A DNA stretch of 64,000 bases from the NCBI RefSeq assembly GCF_900106855.1, contig NZ_FNWI01000004.1, forward strand, positions 2,108,001 through 2,172,000, read 5' to 3'. The notes below the pieces were generated by a model. The model saw only the letters and a list, made by a program, of their open reading frames with translations, made no database searches and was not told the origin of the DNA. The DNA is from Varibaculum massiliense (lineage in GTDB: Bacteria > Actinomycetota > Actinomycetes > Actinomycetales > Actinomycetaceae). How positions within the stretch are numbered: position 1 is the stretch's first letter; the number at the start of each line of letters is the position of its first letter. The position numbers and the translations under genes were made by a program. This document shows positions 57,183 to 64,000 of the stretch, one piece after another.

Positions 57183-57801
57183 ACCCCGGCGGGGATAATA
57201 TCATCAATAAACCAGATGCGTTTCGGCTGGGCTCTGCCGGTTTCGATGCGCCAGCAGTCCACCAGATCTAATAGTTCACCGAATATGGTCAGGTCGATTT
57301 GCCTGCGGGTCAGTCCCAGGTGGGCGAGCCCGATATAGGTCAGGCGGGTAAAGATTGCCTCGTCACTATCTATTAGGTGTCCTTTTTCTTGGTTTGCCCT
57401 TTTGGGTCTGGGGTCTCGGTCATGATTGCTCGCCGGGTGCCGCGCTGTAATGCCTGGGCGATAGCCTCTCGGTAGTCAGCTAAATCTGCAGGCACAGTTA
57501 GTAACTCCACCGCTTCTGCGGTCAGCTCTGGGCGCTTATCGTCTGGATGGGTGAGGTTGTGTATTTGTACGGACTGGTTAGCGAGCAGGGCGATTAGCCA
57601 GATTACCTCACCGAGTGACTTATCCATATCTTCGCTAGTTTCCAGGGCTTGACCTAAATGTTCTAGACCTCCGTAACGTTGAGCTATTAGGCGGGTAGCG
57701 CGGGTAGTGAGGACGAGTTCGTATTCTTGACCTGCGATAGTGATTGTCGCGCTATTTAAAGTGGGGCTATCGGCCGGGCTTGTTTGGGTTTTTGCTGTCA
57801 T
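57179..57801 (-). CDS. Phage tail assembly chaperone with -1 frameshift extension
   Basis: The zero frame (57801 to 57373, 142 residues) contains ATITIAGQEYELVLTTRATRLIAQRYGG and ends KGQTKKKDT, like siphophage tail assembly chaperones of the gpG class. In the -1 frame the DNA stays open to 57179 and encodes SDEAIFTRLTYIGLAHLGLT and DLVDCWRIETGRAQPKRIWF, the usual second part of this protein. A heptamer GAAAAAG lies at the join. Frameshifting to make a G-GT pair is well known in tail operons. It lies between tail tube and tape measure genes, in correct order. Confidence 0.75.
57382..57388 (-). promoter_or_regulatory. Slippery heptamer for -1 ribosomal frameshift
   Basis: On the - strand the sequence reads G AAA AAG in the zero frame, seven bases before the TAA stop at 57373-57375. 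Slipping back one base re-pairs AAA/AAG codons and opens the frame that runs to 57179. Confidence 0.6.
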
Positions 57802-57816
57802 GGCTTACCTGCTTTT

Positions 57817-58425
57817 CTAGTTGTTTGTCGGTTTGATGCTGCTTGTAGCGGCAGGCTCATACACCTGGGTGTACCAGCCAGTAATGGTTTCCGGCTTGAC
57901 GCCGATCGCTCCTTCGGTGACTTCGGCTTTCCACGGGTGCTTGCCGGTAGCGTCGGGTTTGTTACGTCGCAGGATCGTTCCCTCAATACTCGGGGTAGAG
58001 AACGTGATCGAATCAGCTTTGGTTGCCAGCGTGGTTCCCGGCAGAGCAAATTTGACGCGGTAAAGCCAAAAATACTGGTACTTCCCGTTAGAGCGTGCAG
58101 CTCTAAAACCAATAGCCACGGGTGCGCCACCATCCTCAGAAGTGCTGATAAGTACCCCGTTGGCGTCCAGTCTCGCACCAGTTAAGGCAGCTGCAGCCTC
58201 AGCCCCGAGATCATCAACCCCAAGAGTGAGCGTTCCAGATTTGAATTCCTTGACAATCTCGGATGCCCCGTCATCGGCATACAAAATTGCCTCAGCTACC
58301 TCCACAGACAATTCTGCGGATATTGCTTTAGCGAGCGGTTTAGGAACGGCATAGGTTTCCTCACCGCTAGTGGGATCTTCACTAATGCTCGCGTAGTAGA
58401 GCTTGTCTAAACCAATAGTTGCCAT
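57817..58425 (-). CDS. Phage major tail tube protein
   Basis: The 202-residue protein begins MATIGLDKLYYASISEDP and contains AELSVEVAEAILYADDGASEIVKEF and AIGFRAARSNGKYQYFWLYRVKFALP, as in major tail proteins of the phi13 type from Gram-positive siphophages. The ATG at 58425 has GGAGAAA upstream; the longer frame from 58488 overlaps the divergent vanZ-like gene. It forms the tail tube in a phage; here the tail module is incomplete, so expression is doubtful. Confidence 0.8.
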   Translation of the reverse strand: MATIGLDKLYYASISEDPTSGEETYAVPKPLAKAISAELSVEVAEAILYADDGASEIVKEFKSGTLTLGVDDLGAEAAAALTGARLDANGVLISTSEDGGAPVAIGFRAARSNGKYQYFWLYRVKFALPGTTLATKADSITFSTPSIEGTILRRNKPDATGKHPWKAEVTEGAIGVKPETITGWYTQVYEPAATSSIKPTNN

Positions 58426-58486
58426 GAGTATTTCTCCTTTTGGGTAGTAATTTTCGTTAGATGTCATCGACAGATAGAATTGGGAC

Positions 58487-58999
58487 ATGAGAGAGAAAAC
58501 GCGATGCTTGACCTATGCGGTGTTCGGGATTTATCTGCTCTTGTTGTTGTGGATGGTGCTGTTCAAATTCGCCACCAGCGTTGACGACATACTGAGCATG
58601 CGGCATGTGCGCTACTTAAATCTGATCCCATTTACAGATTCTGCGAATCTTTACGGGTCGAACTTCTTTGATGAGATCGTGGTCAACTTCCTTATTTTCA
58701 TCCCGTTTGGCATGTACATGAGGATGTTGTTGAAACGGCGCTCATGGTTAATTCAATTGCTCCCACCGTTTTTAGCAAGCGTGGCATTCGAGGTCGTTCA
58801 GTACGTTTTCGCTATCGGGGTCAGCGATATCACCGATGTCATAATGAACACTGCTGGAGCCGCTACTGGCTTAGTAGTTTTTGCTCTGCTAGCCAGATTC
58901 TGGCCTGAAAAGAGCGAAAAAGTCATTAACGTCATCGGGTTAGTCCTGGAGATCTTGTTCATCGGATTTTTGACTTTCCTGATCATTGCAAACTCTTAA
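58487..58999 (+). CDS. VanZ-like membrane protein
   Basis: The 170-residue protein has a VanZ-like domain with four to five membrane helices: YAVFGIYLLLLLWMVLFKF at 10-28, the family signature NLIPF near 45-49, VVNFLIFIPFGMYMRML near 65-81, SVAFEVVQYVFAIGVSDITDVIMNTAGA near 97-124 and a last helix near 148-167. VanZ proteins are linked to teicoplanin tolerance or other envelope roles. It is inserted between phage genes and reads against them; its stop overlaps the end of a phage remnant. Confidence 0.8.
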   Translation: MREKTRCLTYAVFGIYLLLLLWMVLFKFATSVDDILSMRHVRYLNLIPFTDSANLYGSNFFDEIVVNFLIFIPFGMYMRMLLKRRSWLIQLLPPFLASVAFEVVQYVFAIGVSDITDVIMNTAGAATGLVVFALLARFWPEKSEKVINVIGLVLEILFIGFLTFLIIANS

Positions 59000-59225
59000 G
59001 GACAGGCTCTAAAACTCGAAACATCGATGGAATAGTGGTGGTAGCCGGTATCGTCCTCGTATCCGATATAGCGCCTGCCTGTGATAACCAGGCGAGCGCT
59101 GATTAGAGCTTTCGTGATCTGGTCTCTTAGTGCCAGGTAGTTGGTTTTCGTGAACAGGCTGATTCGGGCTTCTTCTATTTCGACGCCTGGGGTTTGTTTC
59201 CGCTGATTTGGTCGTACCAGTAGAT
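58996..59225 (-). pseudogene. Phage head-tail protein remnant
   Basis: A - strand frame with no start reads TPGVEIEEARISLFTKTNYL, then QITKALISARLVITGRRYIGYEDDTGYHHYSIDV and stops at 58996. The ending GY.HYSIDV resembles small head-tail or tail-completion proteins that precede the tail tube gene in siphophages, and it lies just upstream of that gene in transcription order. Its 5' part is lost beyond about 59225. Confidence 0.4.
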
Positions 59226-59229
59226 GGCT

Positions 59230-59372
59230 CTACTCATGTAGGTTGCGTGTTGGGATCCGGCTATGGAGGCGGGGCATTCGGTTGCGGAAAAGTCGCGGTG
59301 TTTGACTCTCTGGTGGGTAGAGACAAGGCAATTACGGTCACTTTCCTGGACGGCACGAAGATACGGGCATAA
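59230..59372 (+). pseudogene. 3' end of an unidentified gene
   Basis: A frame ending at 59372 reads GSGYGGGAFGCGKVAVFDS and KAITVTFLDGTKIRA and is followed 20 bp later by a good terminator. It has no start, so only the C-terminus of a lost gene seems to remain. Family unknown. Confidence 0.3.
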
Positions 59373-59392
59373 CAGAATACAAATGTTTAAGG

Positions 59393-59419
59393 CACTCGGC
59401 TACGGTCGGGTGTTTTTTT
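59393..59419 (+). terminator. Rho-independent terminator before padR
   Basis: CACTCGGC (59393-59400) pairs with GTCGGGTG (59405-59412) including two G-U pairs, with a TACG loop and seven T after it. It separates the truncated gene from the PadR unit. Confidence 0.75.
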
Positions 59420-59438
59420 GTTATGCAGATGATACTAT

Positions 59439-59469
59439 TTGCAACGTCTATACTGTGTAGTACACTATA
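59439..59469 (+). promoter_or_regulatory. Probable padR promoter with palindromic operator
   Basis: TTGCAA at 59439-59444 and TACACT at 59461-59466 (16-bp spacer) could be -35 and -10. A perfect palindrome GTGTAGTACAC at 59455-59465 overlaps the -10. PadR proteins usually repress their own promoters through such palindromes, so autorepression is likely. Confidence 0.45.
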
Positions 59470-59517
59470 CATGTCAAGGCGCAGTAGCACTGTATTTGAC
59501 GAAAGGTGATGGAGTTG

Positions 59518-59850
59518 ATGAATGAAGAATGGATTTCGCAAATTAAAAGAGGAACACTTGAATATGCCATTCTTCTCCTGATCAAAGATGGGGATAGATA
59601 CGGATATGACTTGATACAAACATTAGATAATTACCCTATGCTTAAAACAAAAGAAAACACGGTTTATCCATTGCTACGACGATTATTAAAGAATGGATAT
59701 CTTGAATCGTATTGGCAGAACACGGATGACGGTGTGCCACCGAGAAAGTATTATCGAATAACTGAATCAGGATGTTCCTATCTTGATGAGTTGAACAGTG
59801 ACTGGAAGACACTGATGAAAGATATTTCTAAGCTAAGGAAAGAATTATAA
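59518..59850 (+). CDS. PadR family transcriptional regulator
   Basis: The protein of about 110 residues is a PadR-type winged helix: QIKRGTLEYAILLLIKDGDRYGYDLIQTL, then TVYPLLRRLLKNGYLESYWQ and PPRKYYRITESG. These repressors respond to drugs or other small ligands. The start may be ATG 59518 or ATG 59509; AAAGG at 59502-59506 suits the first. The next gene follows 2 bp later and encodes the usual membrane partner. Low GC compared with the core genome suggests transfer from a Firmicute. Confidence 0.88.
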   Translation: MNEEWISQIKRGTLEYAILLLIKDGDRYGYDLIQTLDNYPMLKTKENTVYPLLRRLLKNGYLESYWQNTDDGVPPRKYYRITESGCSYLDELNSDWKTLMKDISKLRKEL

Positions 59851-59852
59851 AA

Positions 59853-60446
59853 ATGGGAAACAAGTCAAACAATATTGCGTTAGAGAAATATTTGTCGCAG
59901 GTAGACAAGCATTTAAAATATATGCCCGCTTTCGAAAAGACTGACATTTTAAGTGAACTCAAGAGTTCATTTTATGAGCGCATGGAACAGGGGCAGACAG
60001 AAAACGATATTATTGCGGAAATGGGACCCGCAAAGGACTTCGCATTAAGCTACCTTGGCAAGGCTATTGTCGAGAATAAAAATTTTTCATTCAGACATTT
60101 TATGATGGCTTTAGGATTCTACTCTTTTGCTTCATTAGCGTGGGTTTCACTGATTCCTACATTAGCTATATTTTCGGTTTCGTTCTTCTTTTCGTGTGGC
60201 GTCAGCGTTCTTGCCGGAGCAATGGGATTGCTTAAAGGCTTCCTGCATTTTCCGCTTATTGATAAGATGCAATTTGTTTTTTTCATGTACGAATTAAAAG
60301 GGATTCCTGCTCTTTTGGTAGGATTGTTATTGGCGGTTGTTTTCTTTTTCTTAGGAATTCTATGCTGGAAAGGAACTGTAGGAATCATTCGCCTTTTGCA
60401 GTCAACGAAATGGAAATTGGATAGTGATGTAAGGAGTGAAGCGTGA
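59853..60446 (+). CDS. DUF1700 family membrane protein
   Basis: The 197-residue protein has a soluble N-terminal half typical of DUF1700 (YLSQVDKHLKYMPAFEKTDILSELKSSFYERMEQG, then IIAEMGPAKDFALSYLG) and three membrane helices (about 95-120, 145-165 and 150-180 region). DUF1700 proteins are commonly encoded beside PadR regulators in Firmicutes and act with them in envelope stress or drug response. Its stop overlaps the GTG of a broken hydrolase gene. Confidence 0.82.
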   Translation: MGNKSNNIALEKYLSQVDKHLKYMPAFEKTDILSELKSSFYERMEQGQTENDIIAEMGPAKDFALSYLGKAIVENKNFSFRHFMMALGFYSFASLAWVSLIPTLAIFSVSFFFSCGVSVLAGAMGLLKGFLHFPLIDKMQFVFFMYELKGIPALLVGLLLAVVFFFLGILCWKGTVGIIRLLQSTKWKLDSDVRSEA

Positions 60447-60586
60447 CAGTACTGTTTTTACACGGTCTTGGATAAAATAAAGAATCATGGTGGCAAACAT
60501 TAGATTATCTTGAGTGCAACAATGTGGTGTGCCCGGATTTGATACCAGTAGATGGAAACTTACTGCTCGAATTGGATACAAAATAG
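60443..60586 (+). pseudogene. Alpha/beta hydrolase, broken 5' fragment
   Basis: From GTG 60443 the frame reads VTVLFLHGLG, then a TAA codon, then NKESWWQTLDYLECNNVVCPDLIPVDG and a stop at 60584. The start resembles RBBP9/YdeN-type serine hydrolases. The TAA, one base away from CAA (Gln), and the short length show it is not functional. It overlaps the DUF1700 stop, so it was part of the PadR unit. Confidence 0.6.
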
Positions 60587-60666
60587 CGATTGTCTGGCAT
60601 TCGTGGCTTAGCCGGTTCAGAATAGTTAGCAAGGGTTCAGTCGAGAAAGTACAGAGGTAGCAGAAA

Positions 60667-60921
60667 ATGAGTGCTGAAATTGAAATTGTTTCTGATGGGG
60701 ACGGTGCGCTCATTCTCGGTGACGAAAATGCTATCCAGGAGTTCTCTGCGCAATACGGACTTTCGGAATGGGCTCGCAGGGTTCCTCTTGATAGGTTTAG
60801 TCGTTGGCTGCACTTGGGAACTGAAGCGGCAAATAGGATTACACAGATTGCGCAGCAATCTGGAATGTATGTGAAGCTCACTCCCGAATCGTTAGAAGCC
60901 TTAAAAAGGCTGGCGGTTTAA
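60667..60921 (+). CDS. Small hypothetical protein, first of a two-gene unit
   Basis: The 84-residue protein reads MSAEIEIVSDGDGALILGDENAIQEF and ends SGMYVKLTPESLEALKRLAV. It is soluble and mixed alpha/beta. Its TAA overlaps the next gene's ATG by one base (TAATG), so the two are made together. AGCAGAAA before the start is a weak binding site. No family is recognised. Confidence 0.6.
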   Translation: MSAEIEIVSDGDGALILGDENAIQEFSAQYGLSEWARRVPLDRFSRWLHLGTEAANRITQIAQQSGMYVKLTPESLEALKRLAV

Positions 60922-61889
60922 TGCCCACTGCGAAGAAAGGCGTGAGCCATCTGATGCTGGGCAAAACCGGCGATCACTCTATGAAGTGGCTTCAGGCTGA
61001 TACCAGCACATCTGCCCTAATCGGTAATCCCGCAGTGCTTACCGGCGTGAGTGGCTTGCTAGCAAGTTTCTCTCAGCAACTTGAAGCCAAAGAACTTAAC
61101 GAGTTCATGGCACGCGTAGATGCGAGGCTCGATGAAGTTCTCACGAATCAACGCAACGAGACTCTCGCAAAAATCGAAACTGCAGCGGAGCAAATTGAGG
61201 AAGCTTGCGCCTTGCTTGAATCAGATGGTGATCCGCAGACGATTTGGGAGCTTGTGCGAAGTGCAGACGGACGTATCACCACCGTACAAAATGAAGCCCT
61301 GAAGAGCCTCGGTTCTGTGGCCGATTCGGCCAAGCGAGCCGATTCAAGCAAGGAGATGAAGAAGCTTAGCCAAGAGATAGAAGGTAAAGTCAACCTCTGG
61401 TTGAGCGTGCTAGCGCGTTGTTTTGAGCTGAAAGACCAATTTAATCTCATTGAGCTTGATCACGTGATGATGACTGCCCCAAAGAAATACGATGGGCATC
61501 GCAAAGGGCTAGCCAAAAACCGACAGCGCAGACAGAACAAAGTAATTGATCAAACAAGCCAGGTTTTAGCTGCGCTTGACCAAGCTGGAGCACTTGCGGT
61601 CGGACGCACGATTATCCATCCTAATGTCGCCAAGCGCCTCGTTGAGGCTATTAACACTACTGCTGACCAGATTGAAAGCTTCCGTAAGCCACTTGGCATT
61701 GACAAAGATCATAGGATGCTAGAGCCATTGTCATGGCGTGAGGCATGGAAAGATCCCGATCAAGTCAAAGAAGCCTCGAAAACTGCTGGCAAGCTCATTG
61801 TAGTTGGTGGGGTTGGTGTCGTTATGGCACATGTAGCAAAATCTGCAGTTCTCAAAAAGGGCATCGACGTGCTCAAAGCTTTCAAATAA
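60921..61889 (+). CDS. Hypothetical protein, coiled coil with hydrophobic C-terminal segment
   Basis: The 322-residue protein has a short hydrophobic stretch near 33-50 (ALIGNPAVLTGVSGLLASF), long charged helices (about 55-160, AKIETAAEQIEEACALLES) and a hydrophobic glycine/valine segment near the end (GKLIVVGGVGVVMAHVAKSAVL). It may touch the membrane. It is coupled to the 84-residue protein before it. No family is recognised. Lying beside recombinase remnants, it is probably cargo of a former mobile element. Confidence 0.65.
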   Translation: MPTAKKGVSHLMLGKTGDHSMKWLQADTSTSALIGNPAVLTGVSGLLASFSQQLEAKELNEFMARVDARLDEVLTNQRNETLAKIETAAEQIEEACALLESDGDPQTIWELVRSADGRITTVQNEALKSLGSVADSAKRADSSKEMKKLSQEIEGKVNLWLSVLARCFELKDQFNLIELDHVMMTAPKKYDGHRKGLAKNRQRRQNKVIDQTSQVLAALDQAGALAVGRTIIHPNVAKRLVEAINTTADQIESFRKPLGIDKDHRMLEPLSWREAWKDPDQVKEASKTAGKLIVVGGVGVVMAHVAKSAVLKKGIDVLKAFK

Positions 61890-61896
61890 GCGTCAT

Positions 61897-62520
61897 CTAG
61901 ATTGCTGCTTCAGTTGCGTATCTGAAGGTGAATTCGATGGTTCCGTCGGTCTTTGCGATGGCGTGGTCGATGAGAGTATGGAAGAGATAGGGCGTGAATT
62001 CGAGGTGCGCCAGTCTAGTTTGGCGACTTCGGTCTTGTAATATTCGTAGGCTTTGAGCCTGTTTTTGCTCATCGATGATTTGGCTGGTGAGCTTCTCGTG
62101 CTGGTCGGCCAGCTTCGCGTGCCTGGTGGCTAGTGCATTGAAACTGCGTGCGTATTCGTCCTGGTTGAGTGCGCTTTTCGCATTCCGGTAGATGAGCTTG
62201 TCTATAGCGACCGCAGCAGAATCCAATTCAGCTAGGAGTTACTCGGTTTCTGCTTCAAGCGCGCTGGTATCCAACTCGGCTCGCACAGCCTGATCTGGTA
62301 CTTCGTCCACCCCGGTCTGCCCGTCCAGCATCTGTTGGAGAGCAGCGGTGAATGTGGTCTTGATGGTTTCCTCGTCAAGGCTTGGGGCGGCGCATCCCCA
62401 TACCCACGCTGATATACCCGCCGCAATGGCAGCACCATATCCCACGCGGATCGGTCACCTGGTCGAGAGAAGTATTCGGGTGCCAGTTTTGGCATCGGCA
62501 CAGGGTTTTCACTGTATTCA
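61897..62520 (-). pseudogene. Second serine recombinase remnant, C-terminal part
   Basis: The frame from 62445 reads SLDEETIKTTFTAALQQMLDG and ALEAETE, then an in-frame TAA (62239-62241), then LLAELDSAAVAIDKLIYRNAKSALNQDEYARSF and a coiled coil ending YLFHTLIDHAIAKTDGTIEFTFRY. This matches the region after the zinc ribbon in large serine recombinases (compare 55387-56298). Upstream of 62445 the zinc-ribbon part is scrambled by frameshifts. It is a decaying gene. Confidence 0.7.
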
Positions 62521-62532
62521 CGCTGATGAGTA

Positions 62533-62558
62533 GGTTACTTAGACGTTCATTTTGATAC
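62533..62558 (+). repeat. 26-bp direct repeat, right copy
   Basis: This is identical to 54516-54541 in the same orientation. No long hairpin precedes this copy. It lies just upstream (on the - strand) of the second recombinase remnant. Confidence 0.8.
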
Positions 62559-62565
62559 GAGGCTC

Positions 62566-62596
62566 TAGGTGGGTGCGTGAACGGCTAGGTGGGTGC
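62566..62596 (+). repeat. Tandem TAGGTGGGTGC boxes
   Basis: TAGGTGGGTGC occurs at 62566-62576 and 62586-62596, 20 bp apart, right after the right copy of the 26-bp repeat. Tandem boxes near an end are seen in some insertion sequences as transposase binding sites; here no transposase is present. Confidence 0.5.
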
Positions 62597-62653
62597 AGAT
62601 AATAAAGTGGACGAATATTTTTTGAAAAGAGGCAGGCTAGACACTTTCCTCAT

Positions 62654-63331
62654 CTATTGTTTCTTATTCTCCGCGATATCCACTGAATAACTATGGTCTG
62701 GATTTCTATTGCAAACCAGTGAGGGATGACGTTTTGTAATTTCACGCGTTTTTCTGCCATCTCTATCGTGATCTATCCACTCAACAGGAGCATTTATATA
62801 TTTCAACTTTCCCCCGCAAGGACAAGTGTCGCGTATTTTCTCAAGCGTCAGACGGTTCCCCTCGCCATTGATCGCCAAGTTATTGAAACCTATTGGGTGC
62901 CGAGTCTCATTCTTTGCTATTCTCCGCAACGAGAATGCCCCAGCAAAAACGATAAAAAGAACTGCAAATACAATGAGATAAAGGAACATGTTCTGGGTGT
63001 GCGCTTTCCCAGCATTTAAATTTTGAAAGACATCTCCAACGACTTTGCCAAATGCTCCTAACGACCCTAGTCCAGTAAAGAAACTTATCCAGGTTAATAT
63101 AGCTTGCGTAATCGGGCTACGCCAGAGAGGAGTCACTTCATATTTGACATCTGGATTCTGACTCCTCTCTGGAAAGTTATAGATGTCACGACCCGCTTGC
63201 TGTATATTGCCAACGATTCTACTTCTTTTCATCGTCAAGGAATTCATGCTTGTCTGCCCCAGTTTCTCCCCACATTTTGGGCAGAATTTTGAATTGTCCG
63301 GGGCAGATTCATGGCAACGACTACATAACAT
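62654..63331 (-). CDS. Zinc-ribbon membrane protein of unknown function
   Basis: The 225-residue protein starts with a zinc ribbon (MLCSRCHESAPDNSKFCPKCG, two CxxC pairs), then a linker with NIQQAGRDIYNF, two membrane helices (about 73-100 and 118-140) and a cytoplasmic or outer C-terminal domain with another cysteine set (CPCGG near 170, C near 208). The linker motif recalls the short G-D-I signatures seen beside membrane or effector domains in bacterial conflict proteins, but this is only a likeness. No clear ribosome binding site. It lies beside recombinase remnants. Confidence 0.6.
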   Translation of the reverse strand: MLCSRCHESAPDNSKFCPKCGEKLGQTSMNSLTMKRSRIVGNIQQAGRDIYNFPERSQNPDVKYEVTPLWRSPITQAILTWISFFTGLGSLGAFGKVVGDVFQNLNAGKAHTQNMFLYLIVFAVLFIVFAGAFSLRRIAKNETRHPIGFNNLAINGEGNRLTLEKIRDTCPCGGKLKYINAPVEWIDHDRDGRKTREITKRHPSLVCNRNPDHSYSVDIAENKKQ

Positions 63332-63384
63332 ACTTGCATGATATGCAATTCTCTATAGCTTTAGCGATTTGAATTAGTAGTTCG

Positions 63385-63617
63385 TCATCCAGTCTTGAGG
63401 TGAACATCTATGCTCCCGTCGTTACGCACTGTTGCGTGATCAACGAGAATGTTCCATGCTTGGTCACTGTAATCGAGGGGTGGCTGGCTGGCGAAATAGT
63501 CGCGGACTTCTATGGCTTGGGCACGGCGGCAACGAAGGTCATCAATCTGGCCGGCGATGCGCTGGTGCTCGGTTCCTAGCTGCTGATGTCGGTTTTTGAG
63601 CTCGCGGTAATAGAGTC
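63385..63617 (-). pseudogene. Third serine recombinase remnant, extreme C-terminus
   Basis: A - strand frame without a start reads LYYRELKNRHQQLGTEHQRIAGQIDDL, then YFASQPPLDYSDQAWNILVDHATVRNDGSIDVHLKTG and stops at 63385. It aligns with the end of the recombinase remnant at 55387 (ATQPPLEYSNQAWNVLVNHAV). It abuts the stop of the DUF2335-like gene. Confidence 0.75.
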
Positions 63618-64000
63618 TTAGCGCTCTTGTGGCTTCGGAGGCTCCTTGCCACCTATGCGAGCGCTATTAATCATCGACACAACGGTGGAAAGCGCAGGGA
63701 CTCCCAAGAAAAGAGCTGCTAACACCGTATTCTCGTACTTAAAACCAGCGATAGCGGCCATTATAGTAAAGAGTATGGTAAGAAACACCGCCCAGCCGGT
63801 GAGATTTTTAGAGTTCTCTATCTGGGCATCGGTCAACTTATCAAGCCGCTTTGACTCGTCTAATATGCGTGCATCATTCCAAGCGACCATCTTCCCTTGG
63901 ACTTGCGGACTATACTGCTTAAAATGCTCAGGAGGCGGCAAAAGACCGCGCCAAGAGTAATTTTCGCTCGCCAGGAGCTGTATTAGCGTTTCTCCTGTAA
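63618..64000 (-). CDS. DUF2335-like membrane protein, 5' end outside the window
   Basis: The frame is open to the window edge and reads LLPPPEHFKQYSPQVQGKMVAW, a helical stretch, then two membrane helices (GWAVFLTILFTIMAAIAGF and TVLAALFLGVPALSTVVSMI) and a short basic tail. The L-P-P-P-E..L..Y start and the paired C-terminal helices fit DUF2335, a predicted membrane family. A TTG at 63941 is an internal codon and not the likely start. Function unknown. Confidence 0.6.
   Translation of the reverse strand, partial: TGETLIQLLASENYSWRGLLPPPEHFKQYSPQVQGKMVAWNDARILDESKRLDKLTDAQIENSKNLTGWAVFLTILFTIMAAIAGFKYENTVLAALFLGVPALSTVVSMINSARIGGKEPPKPQER

Noticed and set aside
59263-59460. 65-codon + strand frame crossing the terminator
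   Set aside because: It runs through a rho-independent terminator and the padR promoter, has no binding site, and another frame gives a more protein-like C-terminus.

Overview
The window looks like the chromosome of a moderate-GC actinobacterium, most likely Actinomycetaceae (the Actinomyces/Varibaculum/Mobiluncus neighbourhood). This is inferred from gene order (mraZ to ftsQ, DUF3000 next to an RNase D, treZ/treY/glgX) and protein style; the 16S gene here could settle it with one search.

Layout. (1) 1-12979: a tightly coupled division and cell-wall (dcw) operon on the + strand, mraZ-rsmH-ftsL-ftsI-murF-mraY-murD-ftsW-murG-murC-ftsQ, headed by a three-repeat MraZ operator. murE (between ftsI and murF) and ftsZ (after ftsQ) are absent from their usual places. 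(2) 13124-17113: leuS and an aldose 1-epimerase. (3) 17171-22934: a complete 16S-23S-5S rRNA operon with promoter, G/T-rich leader and spacer, A/C-rich 3' spacer and terminators at both ends. (4) 23155-24105: a DMT-family exporter. (5) 24173-32997: a sugar utilisation operon (lipoprotein binding protein, two ABC permeases, a GH63-like glycosidase, a LacZ-type beta-galactosidase, an EbgC-like protein). The binding-protein gene is interrupted by a run of 19 G directly after its lipobox, which puts it out of frame here and looks like a phase-variation switch. (6) 33054-34825 (-): RNase D and DUF3000. (7) 34995-37181: an aspartate racemase and an ATP-grasp ligase, a likely D-aspartate cross-bridge pair. 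(8) 37305-43773 (-): treZ, treY, glgX for trehalose/glycogen metabolism. (9) 43964-48918: ADP-ribosylglycohydrolase-like protein, aminotransferase and unknown genes.

(10) 49147-50545: the most interesting accessory locus. A retron-type reverse transcriptase is preceded by about 150 nt that fold into nested hairpins closed by a 9-bp stem ending 15 nt before the start codon, the geometry expected of an msr-msd RNA. The RT has unusual core motifs (YCDD, CAAVH, ILG) and no recognisable effector beside it. (11) 50740-54391: a GC-rich iron/siderophore ABC import cassette with a methyltransferase, probably transferred in.

(12) 54473-64000: a mobile-element graveyard. It holds three C-terminal remnants of large serine recombinases, a broken phage tail module on the - strand (tail tube, tail chaperone with a -1 frameshift site, truncated tape measure fused to a recombinase remnant), and + strand cargo (unknown 162-aa protein, VanZ-like protein, PadR/DUF1700 pair, unknown two-gene unit). 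A zinc-ribbon membrane protein and a DUF2335-like protein lie at its end. An exact 26-bp direct repeat brackets about 8 kb of it.
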